Assembly (NCBI GenBank): GCA_022925895.1
Contig: JAKSYS010000390.1
Span: forward strand, 1 to 58,005
Length of the DNA stretch: 58,005 bases
Reading direction: 5' to 3'
Origin: Fragilaria crotonensis
Taxonomy: Eukaryota > Bacillariophyta > Fragilariophyceae > Fragilariales > Fragilariaceae
Every line of letters starts with the position of its first letter. Position 1 is the stretch's first letter. The notes under the pieces were generated by a model. It was not told where the DNA came from. It did no database searches and saw only the letters and a list, made by a program, of their open reading frames with translations. The position numbers and the translations under genes were made by a program. This document shows positions 32,347-43,500 of the stretch, piece by piece.

Positions 32347-32940
32347 GGAAGGTCCGGCCCATGCACGTTCCAGCCGTACCGTTAGGGGCAGTTGAGTTTG
32401 CGCGCCAGCCTTGCTCCGATTTGCATGATGCGAGAATTTTAGCAATCGTAATGATCCATCCGAGCCGGCAAGGTTGCTGCATCGTAAGCAAATTTTTCTT
32501 GATAGTAAGCAAAATCAGTAAGCAAATTATGCCGGTAAGCTAATTTTGTAAGCAAATTTTTTCTGTAAGCAAATTTGATTTTCGTAAGCAAATTCTTCTT
32601 TGCTGTAAGTAAATTTTATTTAGGTGTTTGAAAATTGGTATGTTTTACGTAGAAAAGACAGTCCCCGTAAGCAAATTTAATCTCCCAGTAAGCAAATTTT
32701 GTAAGCAAATTTCTGCTTACAATAGATTTGCTTATGGTAAGCAAATTCCGTCAGCAATTTCATTCCGTAAGCAATTTTTTTTTCGCTGTAAGCAAATTTT
32801 CTTACAGACGTCAGCCGTGTCACCGCCACGCCGGCACATCCAATTTTGCGCCAGCCAGACATAGATCGGAACTTGTTTCCCTCCCGGCGGGCGCGCATAC
32901 TTCCTTTATTCAGGACTTCGCCCGTATTGCCGGACCTTCC
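32347..32940. mobile_element. Inverted-repeat element (MITE-like), copy 2
   Basis: 594 bp, nearly identical to 7070-7660, with the same 12-bp inverted repeats (32347-32358 and 32929-32940) and the same GTAAGCAAATT-rich core. Flanks are unrelated to those of copy 1. Only a few substitutions and small indels separate the copies, so dispersal is recent. No ORF is credible. Confidence 0.8.
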
Positions 32941-33336
32941 AGGTGACTACCGGTATGCACATTCGGCTAAATGACGTCCGGAGCCGCACCTCGTGCTGGT
33001 ATGAGCAGATGAGACGTAGAAAAAAATCAAATATCCCGGCTTTTTCAAGGGGAGCCAATGGCCCAAATTCTGGTTATGAGCACGATTTTGACCCAAGTTC
33101 ACTATCAGAAATAACAAACATCAAGATTGGCGCCGACCATTTTCGGCGGACGATGCATTCCTGTGCTTGAGGCTGGAGTACTGGTACAAGTACTCCAGTA
33201 TCCAGTATTACTATTTAGTGGCTGGTACTGTACTGGTACTGGTACTGGTACTGCGGTAACAGGTTGCAAGGTAGTGCCGGTACGGTATTCGTAGGTCAGC
33301 ATACTCCGTACGAGTTTTTTTTTGTTTAAATAAAAC
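32941..33336. other. Spacer with (TACTGG)n repeat
   Basis: No gene is seen. About 33170-33260 is rich in TACTGGTAC units, including four tandem TACTGG hexamers near 33230-33252. It ends where the repeat family of 33337-35570 begins. Confidence 0.5.
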
Positions 33337-33568
33337 TCTACCGGTAGAGTGGGTTCCTCACAACTGATCGGAGTATGATACATACTGGTGTTTTACAGTA
33401 CCTGGTAGCATTTGTGAAGCAACCTGTTTACAGCTAATTCAATGAGTATTCCGTCCAGTAACTTTGAATCCGTATAGTATTTTACTTCAGTAACGTAGCA
33501 CACTGTCGTTTCAACATAAATTACCGTCGATTTATGGACTGTAGACCTGTAGTACATGTAATCCACGC

Positions 33569-33926
33569 CAGGCTGTGTTATTTTGGGAACTTTTTCTTAT
33601 TTTGGGAATTAGTTCCCAATTAAACATTGTAAAAGTTCCCAATTTAAACCGTGTAGAATACGTAGGATTCAGTAGAGATCAACTGGCCATCGCCCGGATC
33701 TTTGTTGGATTGGCGTCGTACTGGACTCGGTCATAGTAGTACTGAATTACTGTATTACTGTATGATATCATCGATGTACTGACGATCCACGTAGGAATCA
33801 CGTAGGACTCACACTGTACTGTGTACTGTAACGTTCCCAATTAAAGTTCCCAAAATAAGTTTCAAAAATGTCCCGAAATAAGCTATTTTGGTGTTTTGGG
33901 GAACTTTCCCAAAATAACACAGCCTG
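33569..33926. mobile_element. hAT-type MITE, 358 bp, with 8-bp target duplication
   Basis: The 21-bp terminal inverted repeats start CAGGCTGTGTTATTTTGGGA at 33569 and are mirrored by TCCCAAAATAACACAGCCTG ending at 33926. The 8-bp direct repeat ATCCACGC flanks both ends (33561-33568 and 33927-33934). The empty site is visible in paralogous copies of the surrounding repeat at about 35021 and 35480, which read ATCCACGTAACAG with no insertion. Subterminal GTTCCCAA/TTGGGAAC motifs recur inside. It has no coding capacity. Confidence 0.88.
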
Positions 33927-34419
33927 ATCCACGCTAACAGTACAACAGTACCTCAGAGTGGTCATGCTCCGTAACACACACTCACAATACACACACGCAC
34001 AAACCAAATTTGAAAAGGAGTAGGATAATAATGTTGAGATGTTGAGTATGCGAAGTGCGAATATCTCCTCCGTTCCAGGTACTAGTAGAACTGGAGTAAC
34101 AGTCAACAGTACAATGAATTACAGTCCATGTAGAATTCTACTCAGATATCATGCTCCTCTTTAAATTTGCTTTGTGCGTGCGTGTGTGCGCGTGTGTGTG
34201 TTACGGAGTATGACCACTCTGGGGTACTGTTGCACTGTTACGTGGATTACATGTACTACAGGTCTACAGTACATAAATGGACGGTAATTTACGTTGAAAC
34301 GACAGTGTGTTACGTTACTGAAGTACAATACTGTACGAATACAAAGGTACTGGATGGAATACTCATTGAATTAGCTGTAAACAGGTTTGCTTCACAAATG
34401 CTAGAGTGTTAAACGGTTT

Positions 34420-34574
34420 CGATTAGAATGCAAGGAAATGACGTCAATGATGACGTCACAGTACTGACCCTTTCACGTGCTACCTACGGTGATACAGTAC
34501 TACAGTAAGACAGTAACATAGGGAGAGCATGCTGATTGGGTACGGCTTGACGTCATTTCCTTGCATTCTAATCG
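34420..34574. repeat. 155-bp foldback element with CRE-like sites
   Basis: 28-bp perfect inverted repeats (CGATTAGAATGCAAGGAAAT at the left, complement at the right) surround a 99-bp centre. Relative to the left arm of the large inverted repeat it is an insertion. It carries TGACGTCA, the bZIP/CRE core, near 34453 and within the right repeat near 34548, and a close variant (TGACGTCAA) in the left repeat. No target duplication is apparent. Confidence 0.7.
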
Positions 34575-34649
34575 GATCCATGTATGTATCATACTCCGAT
34601 CAGTTGTGAGGAACCCACTACCGGTAGTTCTTACAATTTACATTATATA

Positions 34650-35570
34650 TAACTAGTAGTGGGTGCCTCACATTTGATCGGAGTGTCTACTACAGGAAAC
34701 TGGACGTACAGTACCCCCAACCTGGTCGTACTCCGTACCACTACTTTTTTCCCCTACAGTATGCAGTACCGTTGTACCAACGTAGGAACTTCATGAAGTA
34801 CAGTACCAGGTACCTGGTACTTATCATGCCCCAGTATTGCAGTTCATCGCACGGTATATTTTACAGTAGCATTTGTCAAGCAACCTGTTCACAGCAAATT
34901 CAATGAGTATTCCATCCAGTAACTTTGAATTCGTACAGTATTGTAGTTCAGTAACGTAACACACTGTCGTTTCAACATTAATTACCGTCCGTTTATGTAC
35001 TGTAGACCTGTAGTACATGTAATCCACGTAACAGTGCAACATTTGATCCAGTACCCCAGAGTGGTCATACTCCGTAACACACGGACGCACGCACACAATT
35101 AATATTTATAATACTAGTGGGTGCCTCACATTTGATCGGAGTGTCTACTACAGGAAAGTGGACGTACAGTACCCCCAACCTGGTCGTACTCCGTATCACT
35201 ACTTTTTCCCCTACAGTATGCAGTACCATGGTACCCACGTAGGAAACTTCATGAAGTACAGTACCAGGTACCTGGTACTTATCATGCCCCAGTATTGCAG
35301 TTCATCGCACGGTATATTTTACAGTAGCATTTGTCAAGCAACCTGTTCACAGCAAATTCAATGAGTATTCCATCCAGTAACTTTGAATTCGTACAGTATT
35401 GTAGTTCAGTAACGTAACACACTGTCGTTTCAACATAAATTACCGTCCGTTTATGTACTGTAGACCTGTAGTACATGTAATCCACGTAACAGTGCAACAT
35501 TTGATCCAGTACCCCAGAGTGGTCATACTCCGTAACAGACGGACGCACGCACGCACACACGCACACAATT
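34650..35570. repeat. 458-bp direct tandem duplication
   Basis: Two head-to-tail copies. GGGTGCCTCACATTTGATCG starts at 34661 and 35119, a period of 458 bp, and each copy runs to a CGCACGCACAC/AATTAAT boundary. Their right halves are paralogous to the arms of the inverted repeat at 33337-34626. Both contain the perfect 20-bp palindrome AGTACCAGGTACCTGGTACT (34802-34821 and 35260-35279). Minus-strand ORFs of 90 and 123 codons are simply the duplicated repeat. Confidence 0.85.
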
Positions 35571-36052
35571 AATTTATAATATAGTAGGATAGTAGGATAG
35601 TAGGATATATGAATTGCATGTGTCATTCGTCCTATGCATACGTGATACTCCAACGATGTAACTACTTGTACTCTACCTTGTACTATGTACAGGTACTAGT
35701 ACTATGAATAAAGATGCGTTGACACACGACACACGACTGACTCAGTGACGGTTGTTTTTGCTGGTGGAGTGTATGGGGATTTGGTATCCGATGTGCGTAC
35801 AATCAACTGGGCAACGTAGAACTACTATGAGTACTGGGCTGGGTGCGCCATATATACATCGTACTGCTGCACTTGTACTGTACGACGAGTATTGAAATGC
35901 TGCTTGGGTTCACATTTTTTCCTCTGTGTAGACGACTGTGCCCATTGCCCATATTCCCATATATTCGATAAAAACAGGAGTCTACTGCAACGTTCTTTTC
36001 GGAGCAGCAGGCCATAAGGCTAAAGTACTACAACGCTTCACCTGGTAATACA
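35571..36052. other. Upstream region of the Deg protease gene
   Basis: It starts with three ATAGTAGG units (about 35580-35606) and otherwise has no feature. The last part, including TTCACCTGGTAATAC before the ATG, is presumed promoter and 5' UTR of the gene at 36053. Confidence 0.45.
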
Positions 36053-37392
36053 ATGGGGCATGCAGTGCGACAGCTGTTGCTACTTTCTCTGTGTGTCATC
36101 CAAGGTCGTGCCTTCTTGCCTTTGCGACGGAGCCATCTGACAACGGCTTCTAGATCAGTTGCTGCGTCTCGCTCACTGTCTTTGCCGTTGTCATCCTCAT
36201 CCGTATTTGCTGTCCCTGTTTCTGAGCTGGAAAAGAATCTGACATCATCTGAACGATCCGTCACCGGCGTCGTACGCACTGTTGGCCCCAGTGTAGCCTT
36301 TGTATTGTCAGTGTGGCCAGCTGTGCCCGGTCCACGACGTACATCCCGTCCGACATCGTCCACAAATTCACTTCCTCAGGGACAGTCTCTCGGATCGGGA
36401 TCAGGATTTTTGGTGGAATCAGACGGATATGTCGTCACCAACTATCACGTGATTGAGCGAGCTTATCAGATTCAATCCATGCAACGTCAAACGCAGGATC
36501 AAATCGAGGGATTCGTTCAAAACATTACCTGCGGTCAGAATGCACGCTTTTTGGCTAATCTGCTCAATCGGACGACGTCGATGCAACCACCGCCTCCCAA
36601 GGTATACTGTCGAATCAACAGTGCTTCCGAGTATGAAGCATGTCGCATTGTCAGGTTCAACCTGATCTGGACGTGGCAGTCCTTAAAATTGAGAACTCCA
36701 CAACATCTTCCTGGCTTACGGTGGCATTTGGTGCCTCAAGCGATTTGTTGGTTGGTCAATCGCTGGTGGCAATTGGCAACCCTTTCGGTTTGGATCAAAC
36801 TGTCACTAGCGGAGTCGTTTCGGCCCTGAATCGCGAAATTTCCACGTCCTCAACGCAAACAATTCGCAATTGCATCCAAACGGATGCCGCCATTAATCCC
36901 GGAAATAGCGGTGGTCCTCTGCTGAACCTGGCCGGTGAAGTTATCGGCGTCAATACAGCTATTGTTACTACATCAGGGTCCAATGCTGGTATTGGGTTTG
37001 CGATTCCCTCCGACAAGGTGAAGCCGGTGGTGCGTGATATGATTCGCACCGATCGAGCTAAGCGAGGTGTCCGACCAAAGGCGGGATACCTCGGCATCGG
37101 GATAGTCAAAGCGACCCTGAACAAACCTGGCAACTGGATCCTTACGGTGGAGCCGGGCTCGCCAGCTGCGGATGCGGGTCTGAAGGCCCTCCAAGTTTTA
37201 CCTTCAGGTCGAGTTCTGTACGGAGATGCCGTGATCGCAGTCGCAGGAAACTTTGTGGCGAGCTACGATGATCTGACGAAGGAAATCGGAAACCGTGTGG
37301 AGGGGGAAGAATTATCGTTGACGTTAGAAGACGGAGTGACAGGGGAACGACGGGTTGTCTACATTAAACTAGGAAGTAGACCTCAAGTGTAA
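36053..37392 (+). CDS. Plastid-type Deg/HtrA serine protease, one frame break
   Basis: A trypsin-like Deg/HtrA protease with a C-terminal PDZ domain, a family that degrades damaged proteins in plastids or other compartments. The N-terminus is a signal peptide (VRQLLLLSLCVIQ) followed by GRA|FLPLRR, a bipartite plastid presequence with Phe at the cleavage site. Catalytic residues: H132 in YVVTNYHV, Asp in QPDLDVAVLKIE, Ser in NPGNSGGPLLNLAGEVIGVN. A single PDZ follows (GYLGIGI...VEPGSPAADAGL...GDAVIAVAG). The frame changes at 36654-36655 between YEACRIV and VQPDLD; a third G in the GG run would restore it. It converges on the PAP gene with 27 bp between stops. Confidence 0.88.
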
Positions 37393-37419
37393 TCCATTTT
37401 TTGATTTGTTAGCGTTATC

Positions 37420-38096
37420 TTACAAGGGCTGCTCCAACACGAAAAGACTCGGTGTCTCCATAATCCGAACTAATTTTTCTGTTCCATCGTCGTCTAGAAT
37501 CTTGCCTACAAACAGGTACTTCCAAAGCCACCTCCCTTAATTTCCTTGTCCACAACAGTTTGTCCAAATACTTTGATTGTCGTTTGATGAAACTTGACCA
37601 AATTGGTAGAGTCGTTCTTGATCGATCTGGTGGCGCGAAGTGAAGCCTCTAGCGGTCCAAAGCTTACGGAATTGATAAACGTGACGTTATCATCTCGAAA
37701 CTCCTGTTTGACTTTGCCATGCAACGGAGTCGGTCCCAATCGCCCCGACGATGCTCCTTCACTCGCGGAATAGACCAAATAATGTACTCCATGCAGTGGA
37801 ATCTGACTCGGATTCGGATCCGAATATTCAACTAGCTCTTGCGACATAGTCACTAGCTTCTGTTGATCCTCTTCGGACGCCAAGGATCCAATGGGGCCAA
37901 TTTTGCGGGCAAACGTCAAAACTTGTTGTACCTTGACGTCCCGATCAAGTGCACATGCACCACTACTCATCATCGAAACACGGAATCGTTGCGACGATGA
38001 TGTGCCATGTTGACCAGGATACAGAAAAGCACCGACAACAACAGCACCATGACAGACAAGGAGGTGGATCGAAATAACAAAATGGATCAATCTCAT
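37420..38096 (-). CDS. PAP/fibrillin-family plastid protein, one frame break
   Basis: A plastid lipid-associated (PAP/fibrillin) protein, a lipocalin-like family of plastoglobules and thylakoids. The start is the ATG at 38096, giving MRLIHFVISIHLLVCHGAVV then GAFLYPG, a signal peptide with an Ala|Phe cleavage site typical of diatom plastid targeting. The domain shows LHGVHYLVYSASEGASSGRL, GPTPLHGKVKQEF, NVTFINSVSFGPLEASL and VKFHQTTIKVFG. The frame stops early at 37506, but adding one A at the AA run (TT at 37520-37521 on the plus strand) continues in frame through YLFVGKILDDDG and ends METPSLFVLEQPL at 37420, which is the expected family C-terminus. Confidence 0.82.
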
Positions 38097-38854
38097 GAGG
38101 CCTCGGAAAAAATGGGTCAAGTGTGTATTCGTGGTCTCGTTGCGAAAGATATTTGACGTCGGCACTGTGTTTGCAGTTTGCAGTACTTGTAGACTTACCA
38201 GTACACATTTCCATGCAAGTCCCAAATCCCAAGTACTACTACTACTACTACTGGATCCAGTACTACAGTACAACAGTAAGCGGGCCTGGAGCCTGGAGCC
38301 AGAAAGCCCGAAAACTTATGCTGGCGCACGGCTGTACTCGCGCGACCTCCACATTCAAATCTGTGCATGAGCTACGGTACCAGGTACCTGGTAGACAAGT
38401 ATGATATTTGCATAGCACAGCATGTGCATATGCTTATGTACTCCAGAGTAAAGTATACAGCACTACAGTACTACAGTACTACTCATGAGCTACTATGTGC
38501 TGAGAATATGAATGGAGACGTATCCGATCTTGTTGCGTCACCCAACATGATACTGGAGTACTGGGCACCTATGGGACTACCGGTAGAAGTTTCAGTAGCA
38601 GTATCTTCGCGTGCTTAATCTGAGCTCGGTCCTCTGCTGCATTTGCTCGGCCCGCGATCGTACGGCCGTTATTTTTTCAAATTCAATATGTATAGCAATT
38701 TAGGTCACACGCCGACGCGGAATAAACCTGCAGGCAATCCAATTGAACGTTGCTTGTTCCCACTTTTGTGGTTCACTCCAGTACTCCGAGTATATTTCTG
38801 TTCGAAGTGCAAAGCACCTTATAGCGAACCTGTCAGAAGTCACGCACAACGACC
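38097..38854. other. Divergent promoter region
   Basis: It lies between the PAP gene (minus) and the membrane-protein gene (plus). It contains six TAC units near 38236-38253, a 16-bp palindrome TACCAGGTACCTGGTA (38378-38393) and repeated AGTACTACAGTACTAC near 38461-38484. No gene is supported. Confidence 0.5.
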
Positions 38855-39962
38855 ATGCTGCAGCGAGCGATTCTCTTATTCTTACTGGTTGGGTTTGTAT
38901 CATCACATGAAGAACAAGTGCGTAGTCTACCGTTACACTCAGATTGTTGAATGATGCAGTTCTCGTTTTAACTGAATCCAGATTGCATACGCATCGAATG
39001 CCCTTGTCCTCACATTTTTCGTTTGTACTCTGCCCTCTCTCGTCTTGATAGATCTTCGCCACCAAAACCAAGCTGGACATGTCTTGGACAGCAATAGAAG
39101 GCACACCGCTCCTGACAGTCCAAGAATTGTACAGATACACTGATTTAGTATCCCCGTACCTACAGGAATTGTTGAGTCAGGAGGATGAAGGGTCTGCCGA
39201 CGAACGAGTTACATTGCGTGTTACGATGGAAATTGCGGATCACAGCAAGATTGTCAACGAGCTGTTGGTAGAGTCCATGGTTACCATGTGGTACGTGGGA
39301 CACGAACCTGTGGAAAACTTATCAACTCTCCTTGATCAGGTTTGATTCGGCACAATGGTTTGTCGAACTTACTCAAAGATGTTGACTTTATGAAGCCTGG
39401 CGCTCCAACCGGATTCTTCGTTACGGTGTCCGCGGTCCAGCAAGACACTGAGCTTCTCTACAGTGTTCCCTTCACCACCGTCGTCGCACCATCGAATTCC
39501 GGACTTGTGGGGGCCATCGTCTGTCTCATCTTGGCACTCATATTTGTATCTTCGGTACTTCTGTGGTATTCGGGCGGTTTTCCTGTAATCAACGAAAAGG
39601 TCAAACGAGTTTGGTACAAATTGACAACAGTCCTATGCCGTCGTCCCGTCGAAGAAAAGGACGATGAGGCGACAACCGCATCGGGTATTCTTGGCGCCAA
39701 CCCCTCCTACTCGCAGGAAGAGGACATTATGGAAAATGCCATGCCCGCTGGTTTTACACCGAATCGAGGAGTCTTTCGAGAGAGCAAGACTGCGATGATT
39801 CGCAGATACTTTCCCCCGTGTCAACCAATACAGAATACTCCAGTACATCCAGAGCTGTCCCTCTGGGCATTCAACCGCCATCTCTGCACCTTCGTGCAAC
39901 GCCTCAGAAAACCGAAACCTCTGTCGCTCATCCCTACAAGCGGGACAGGAACTATTCCTAAA
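38855..39962 (+). CDS. Type I single-pass membrane protein, unknown function
   Basis: Exon 1 (38855-38917) encodes a signal peptide, MLQRAILLFLLVGFVSSHEE. The intron at 38918-39051 is followed by IFATKTKLDMSWTAIEGTPL. The extracytoplasmic part (about 20-185) has no recognised domain. A membrane helix (SGLVGAIVCLILALIFVSSV, about 39505-39565) and a charged cytoplasmic tail follow. Two one-base frame changes occur. One is at GG 39339-39340, joining STLLDQ to LIRHNGLSNLLKDVDF. The other is near 39784, after which the frame reading DDSQILSP...KRDRNYS ends at 39962; the alternative frame runs to 40004. Similar sequences exist in protists, but no family name can be given. Confidence 0.65.
38918..39051 (+). 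other. Intron, about 134 nt, membrane-protein gene
   Basis: Donor CAA|GTGCGT at 38918 and acceptor TTGATAG| at 39051. Splicing joins the signal-peptide exon in phase 0 to ATCTTCGCCACC. Without it, the downstream frame has no signal peptide and starts in mid-domain. Confidence 0.65.
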
Positions 39963-40004
39963 AATGCAAATCTGACTGCCTTTTTTCTCCCCAAGTTGAG
40001 TTGA

Positions 40005-40550
40005 TGAATCCCGAATCTGCATACCATAAATTGATCGAAAGGGCACTGTCTACCGGTAGGAGAGTCTAGGCTATTTAAGTCGAGTATATACATGGAAATG
40101 TTTGTTGCAGCTGCCTTTTCCTAGCACCTATCGCGACCGATTGGTGAATGTGATGAGCACTCGGGAGTGGATGATCGAATTATTGGACTGCGTTACGGTT
40201 ATTGCTGTCGTGTGGTACTCCTGTGCGCTTTCGAGGTAGAGCACCGTATTTGATGCTCCAGTTCCATTCGTCGGTACTCCGTACGTGATGGTACTGGATA
40301 CTGGCGAGTGGCGAGTATACTACAATTTGCGATTGAGAATGAGATTCGTGTGACAAGTTTACATCAAATGCTTGGATTGCACCTGTCCTGTCTTAAAGTC
40401 GTCAGGCATTGAATATTCTTCTCTACTGGTACAAATGAAACTGGAGAACGGCTTCGTTTCGAAACAGTTGATCAAGAACAACAGTACCTGGTAGCGTCGT
40501 CGAGAACATTATAGCACGATTATCTCATCCTAAATTCCCCTTAGAATATC
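40005..40550. other. Promoter region of the INTS6-like gene
   Basis: No gene is seen. An ACAGTACCTGGTAGCG motif lies about 60 bp before the ATG at 40551, the same GTACCTGG core found in other spacers. Confidence 0.45.
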
Positions 40551-43500
40551 ATGATTGTTGTGTTCGTGGTGGATACATCACCGTCCATGTCATGTCAAGT
40601 GCTCGATAGCAGTTTATCGAAATTGGATTTGGCAAAAATGGCCGTCGAAAGTTTGAGCAAGGGATTGACCAAACGTGTCCAGGAACATAATGGTGGATTA
40701 ATGGCCGCCACAACGGCATCGACAACCATCACCATGACTCATTGGAATAACATGGGATTGGGATATAGTGGTCAAGATCAGTATCTGTTGCTGAGTACTG
40801 GACGACCACAACAACAGCAACAACAACACCATCCGAACGATCCTCCAGCGTTGGAGGAAACTTCCTCGACCGCAACCTGTGGTGCAGGAGGGAGATTACT
40901 AGTGGGTTTTGGTGACTACATTTTGGATTCCAATGAAAAGCAGGGAAGTTCGGGTGGCAGCAGCGACTATGCAAATCATTCCCACCAAGCGTTTGAGCGG
41001 GAACTGAAAAAATTGCGGGCCACCAAGTATACGCCTGGAGAACCGTTCCCGGAAGATGGCGGCGGCGCCATTGGTCTGAATGCTGCCTTGTCGGCAGGGT
41101 TGACACTCATGTCACGGTACCGACTGAAGAATCGATCCACTGAGAATTTTGGTATGGGGCGGCTGCCGTCGCCTGCCATGCTGATACCCTCCGGTGGAGC
41201 AACTGCGGCGAATGCCCTACAACCGGCGTGTTTGGTCGTACTGACGGATGGTGAATGCTTGAAACCAAATATTCCCGGCGGTGGAATGTTGGAACTCCAG
41301 TTGGGGAACATGCCACTACGAGAATTCTACCAAGAGCCATTTCGGTGGGATCAAAGAATCTTCGTTCTCGGTGTAGGGAAAGAGCAAATCTCGTCTACTC
41401 AATTTCTGCATCCATCGATCCGCGCTCTTTGTGAAGTGACTGGAGGATGTCATGCCATGTTGCGATCTGCGTCCGCGCTGTCGCAATTGACTGACCAGCT
41501 CATCAAGATGATTGCACCACCTAGACCTCCGCAGCTTCCTATTCCGGATCCACTTCGACTCCCAACGACGACACCTGCTCCGACAGCACAGAATCTAAAT
41601 CTTCCTCCAGGCTCCTTTGTTCAGGGAGCTCCCGTATGTTGTTTCCAGCACTTGAGGCTGGACCAAACGGTGAAGCATCGCCCTTGCATCGTGCTATGAT
41701 TTTTTGTACCACACCAATCACCACAAGTCGGAGTGCAGCTGCCCACATGGTGTCTTCCTGAATCGTTTTTCCCCTCCAAAAACCTCGACACACTTCCTCC
41801 CCGACTTGCTCAACCGCTATTGACATTTTCAAGGAATTACTTTTTGGTGGGCTCCTCTACCTTCGATCCTATGATGGTCATGAAGGCGCTAATCACTTGG
41901 ATCAGTTGTTGACCCTGAATCGCAAATCCCAACCTCAACATCAACTCAAATTGTTACAGCGTGACGTCTACATTTGTGAATGGTTGTCGCAGGACGGTAG
42001 ACCTGCTTCTCCTCCCTTGCCACGAGGTCGTCAGGAACACTATCCTGTTGCAGTGCGAGGAGCTGGACGATCCTTGACCGAAGTAGACGAACCCATACTC
42101 AACATTGGCATCCTTCATGTACCTCCTAATGCTACGTCACTGACTGCGCCTTGGAGTAACAACACAAAGAGCTATTCGACGTTGACGCTCCTGCCACCAG
42201 AGCCTCATATTCTCTTGCCGCTGCTGGTCAAGGCCGCTGACGCGGAGCATCGCATGTTGAAAAAGTATCCGGACAATCCTCGTCCCATTCTCTTGGACGA
42301 TTCCTGGAGATCGGAGTTGAGGGCCTACCTCTTTCGAATTCCACTGTACTATCACAATGCTCTCAAACGATGTTTACGACCACTATTGCCAACATCTGTA
42401 CACGCTCTGCTGAGCACTGAGGGAATCGAAGCGCTGGCATCGCAATGCTTTTCAAAACTGTGTTTGCAAAAGATTCGTGCCGGCGAACTGGTGCAAAAAG
42501 AAAGCAACGAACGCATGGAACGACAAGAACGACAATTGCGACGACGAGGAGTTCAGGGTGGTAACGATACTGCAATGGGGCCGATTGGTTACGGTCAATT
42601 CGATCCCCGAGCAAGTACCAGCAGCTACCTGGCGGCCCTCCGAACAATGCAACCTCCCTGGAAGGTACCGGGGTTGCGTGCACGCAGGAGCGGTGGTAGG
42701 AAGGACGATGGGAATGTCAGCGACCTTGGGTCCGTGGCGAGCGGCTTGGAATCCGACAAGGGAGCAACCGAAGTTCTTGGCGATCTACCTGCTGATTGTC
42801 TTGTTCCTTTCTATGAATCACGTCGGCGCTGGATCTTTGGAGGGTCGGGACTTACCACTCGAAACGTATTTGTGGATGGTGTATGCAACGATGGCAGCAA
42901 CTCGCAGCGCTGTGGGTCGAATCCCAAAGCTGGAGATGAATCGCTTCTAGCTGCTGCAAGGGTTGGGGTCTCAACTTTAAACAAAATGGCAACATTCAAG
43001 ATGGGGGACTATCGCGAACGATTACTCTGGACAAGAGCTCCAATTGTTGGCAATGGCTCCAACGATAGCAACGGGGTCGCGGGGACTACAGCACCAGACG
43101 GATCACCCATATGGTCGGTTGATGACGATGCCTTGCCAATTTCCTTTTTCGACCAAAAAACTGGAGAATTTTCCGACTCCGTTCAAGCTAGGGTACGATC
43201 ACGGTTGACAGTGCATTTTGGTAACCCCTTCAAGGATAAGCGAGGAGATTCGCTCATCCCTGAAGCCTTCCTGAACCAACGGCCTCCTCGCAAGCGTGTT
43301 GGGTCAGATGTGGAAGACTCAACGCCGATGACACCTCCAGGTTCACCGCCGCATGATAACTTTCCATCGGTTGAAGGTGAAGGCGAAGCCATCTTTGCTT
43401 CGCCAACTCGAAAGTCTCCGCAGCACTCAAGCTTTACTCCAACACTCACCCCGCCTCTGAAGAAACGAGAATCAGCTGATAGTCCTTCGTCCATGCCGGA

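Larger units (their letters stand above)
33337..34626. repeat. Large imperfect inverted repeat with one insertion in each arm
   Basis: The left arm (33337 to about 34040) and right arm (about 34150-34626) are reverse complements. The left arm runs from ACCGGTAGAGTGGGTTCCTC through TGTGAAGCAACCTG, GTACATGTAATCCACG and GTCATGCTCCGTAACACACA. The right arm reads the same landmarks backwards and ends GAGGAACCCACTACCGGTAG. The left arm is interrupted by the 358-bp hAT-type MITE at 33569-33926, and the right arm by the foldback element at 34420-34574. The spacer between arms is about 110 bp. The ORFs here are artefacts of the repeat. Confidence 0.75.

Noticed and set aside
34824..35653. Minus-strand ORFs of 90 and 123 codons with near-identical sequence
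   Set aside because: They are readings of the 458-bp tandem duplication, without family character, and a third inverted copy does not keep the frame.
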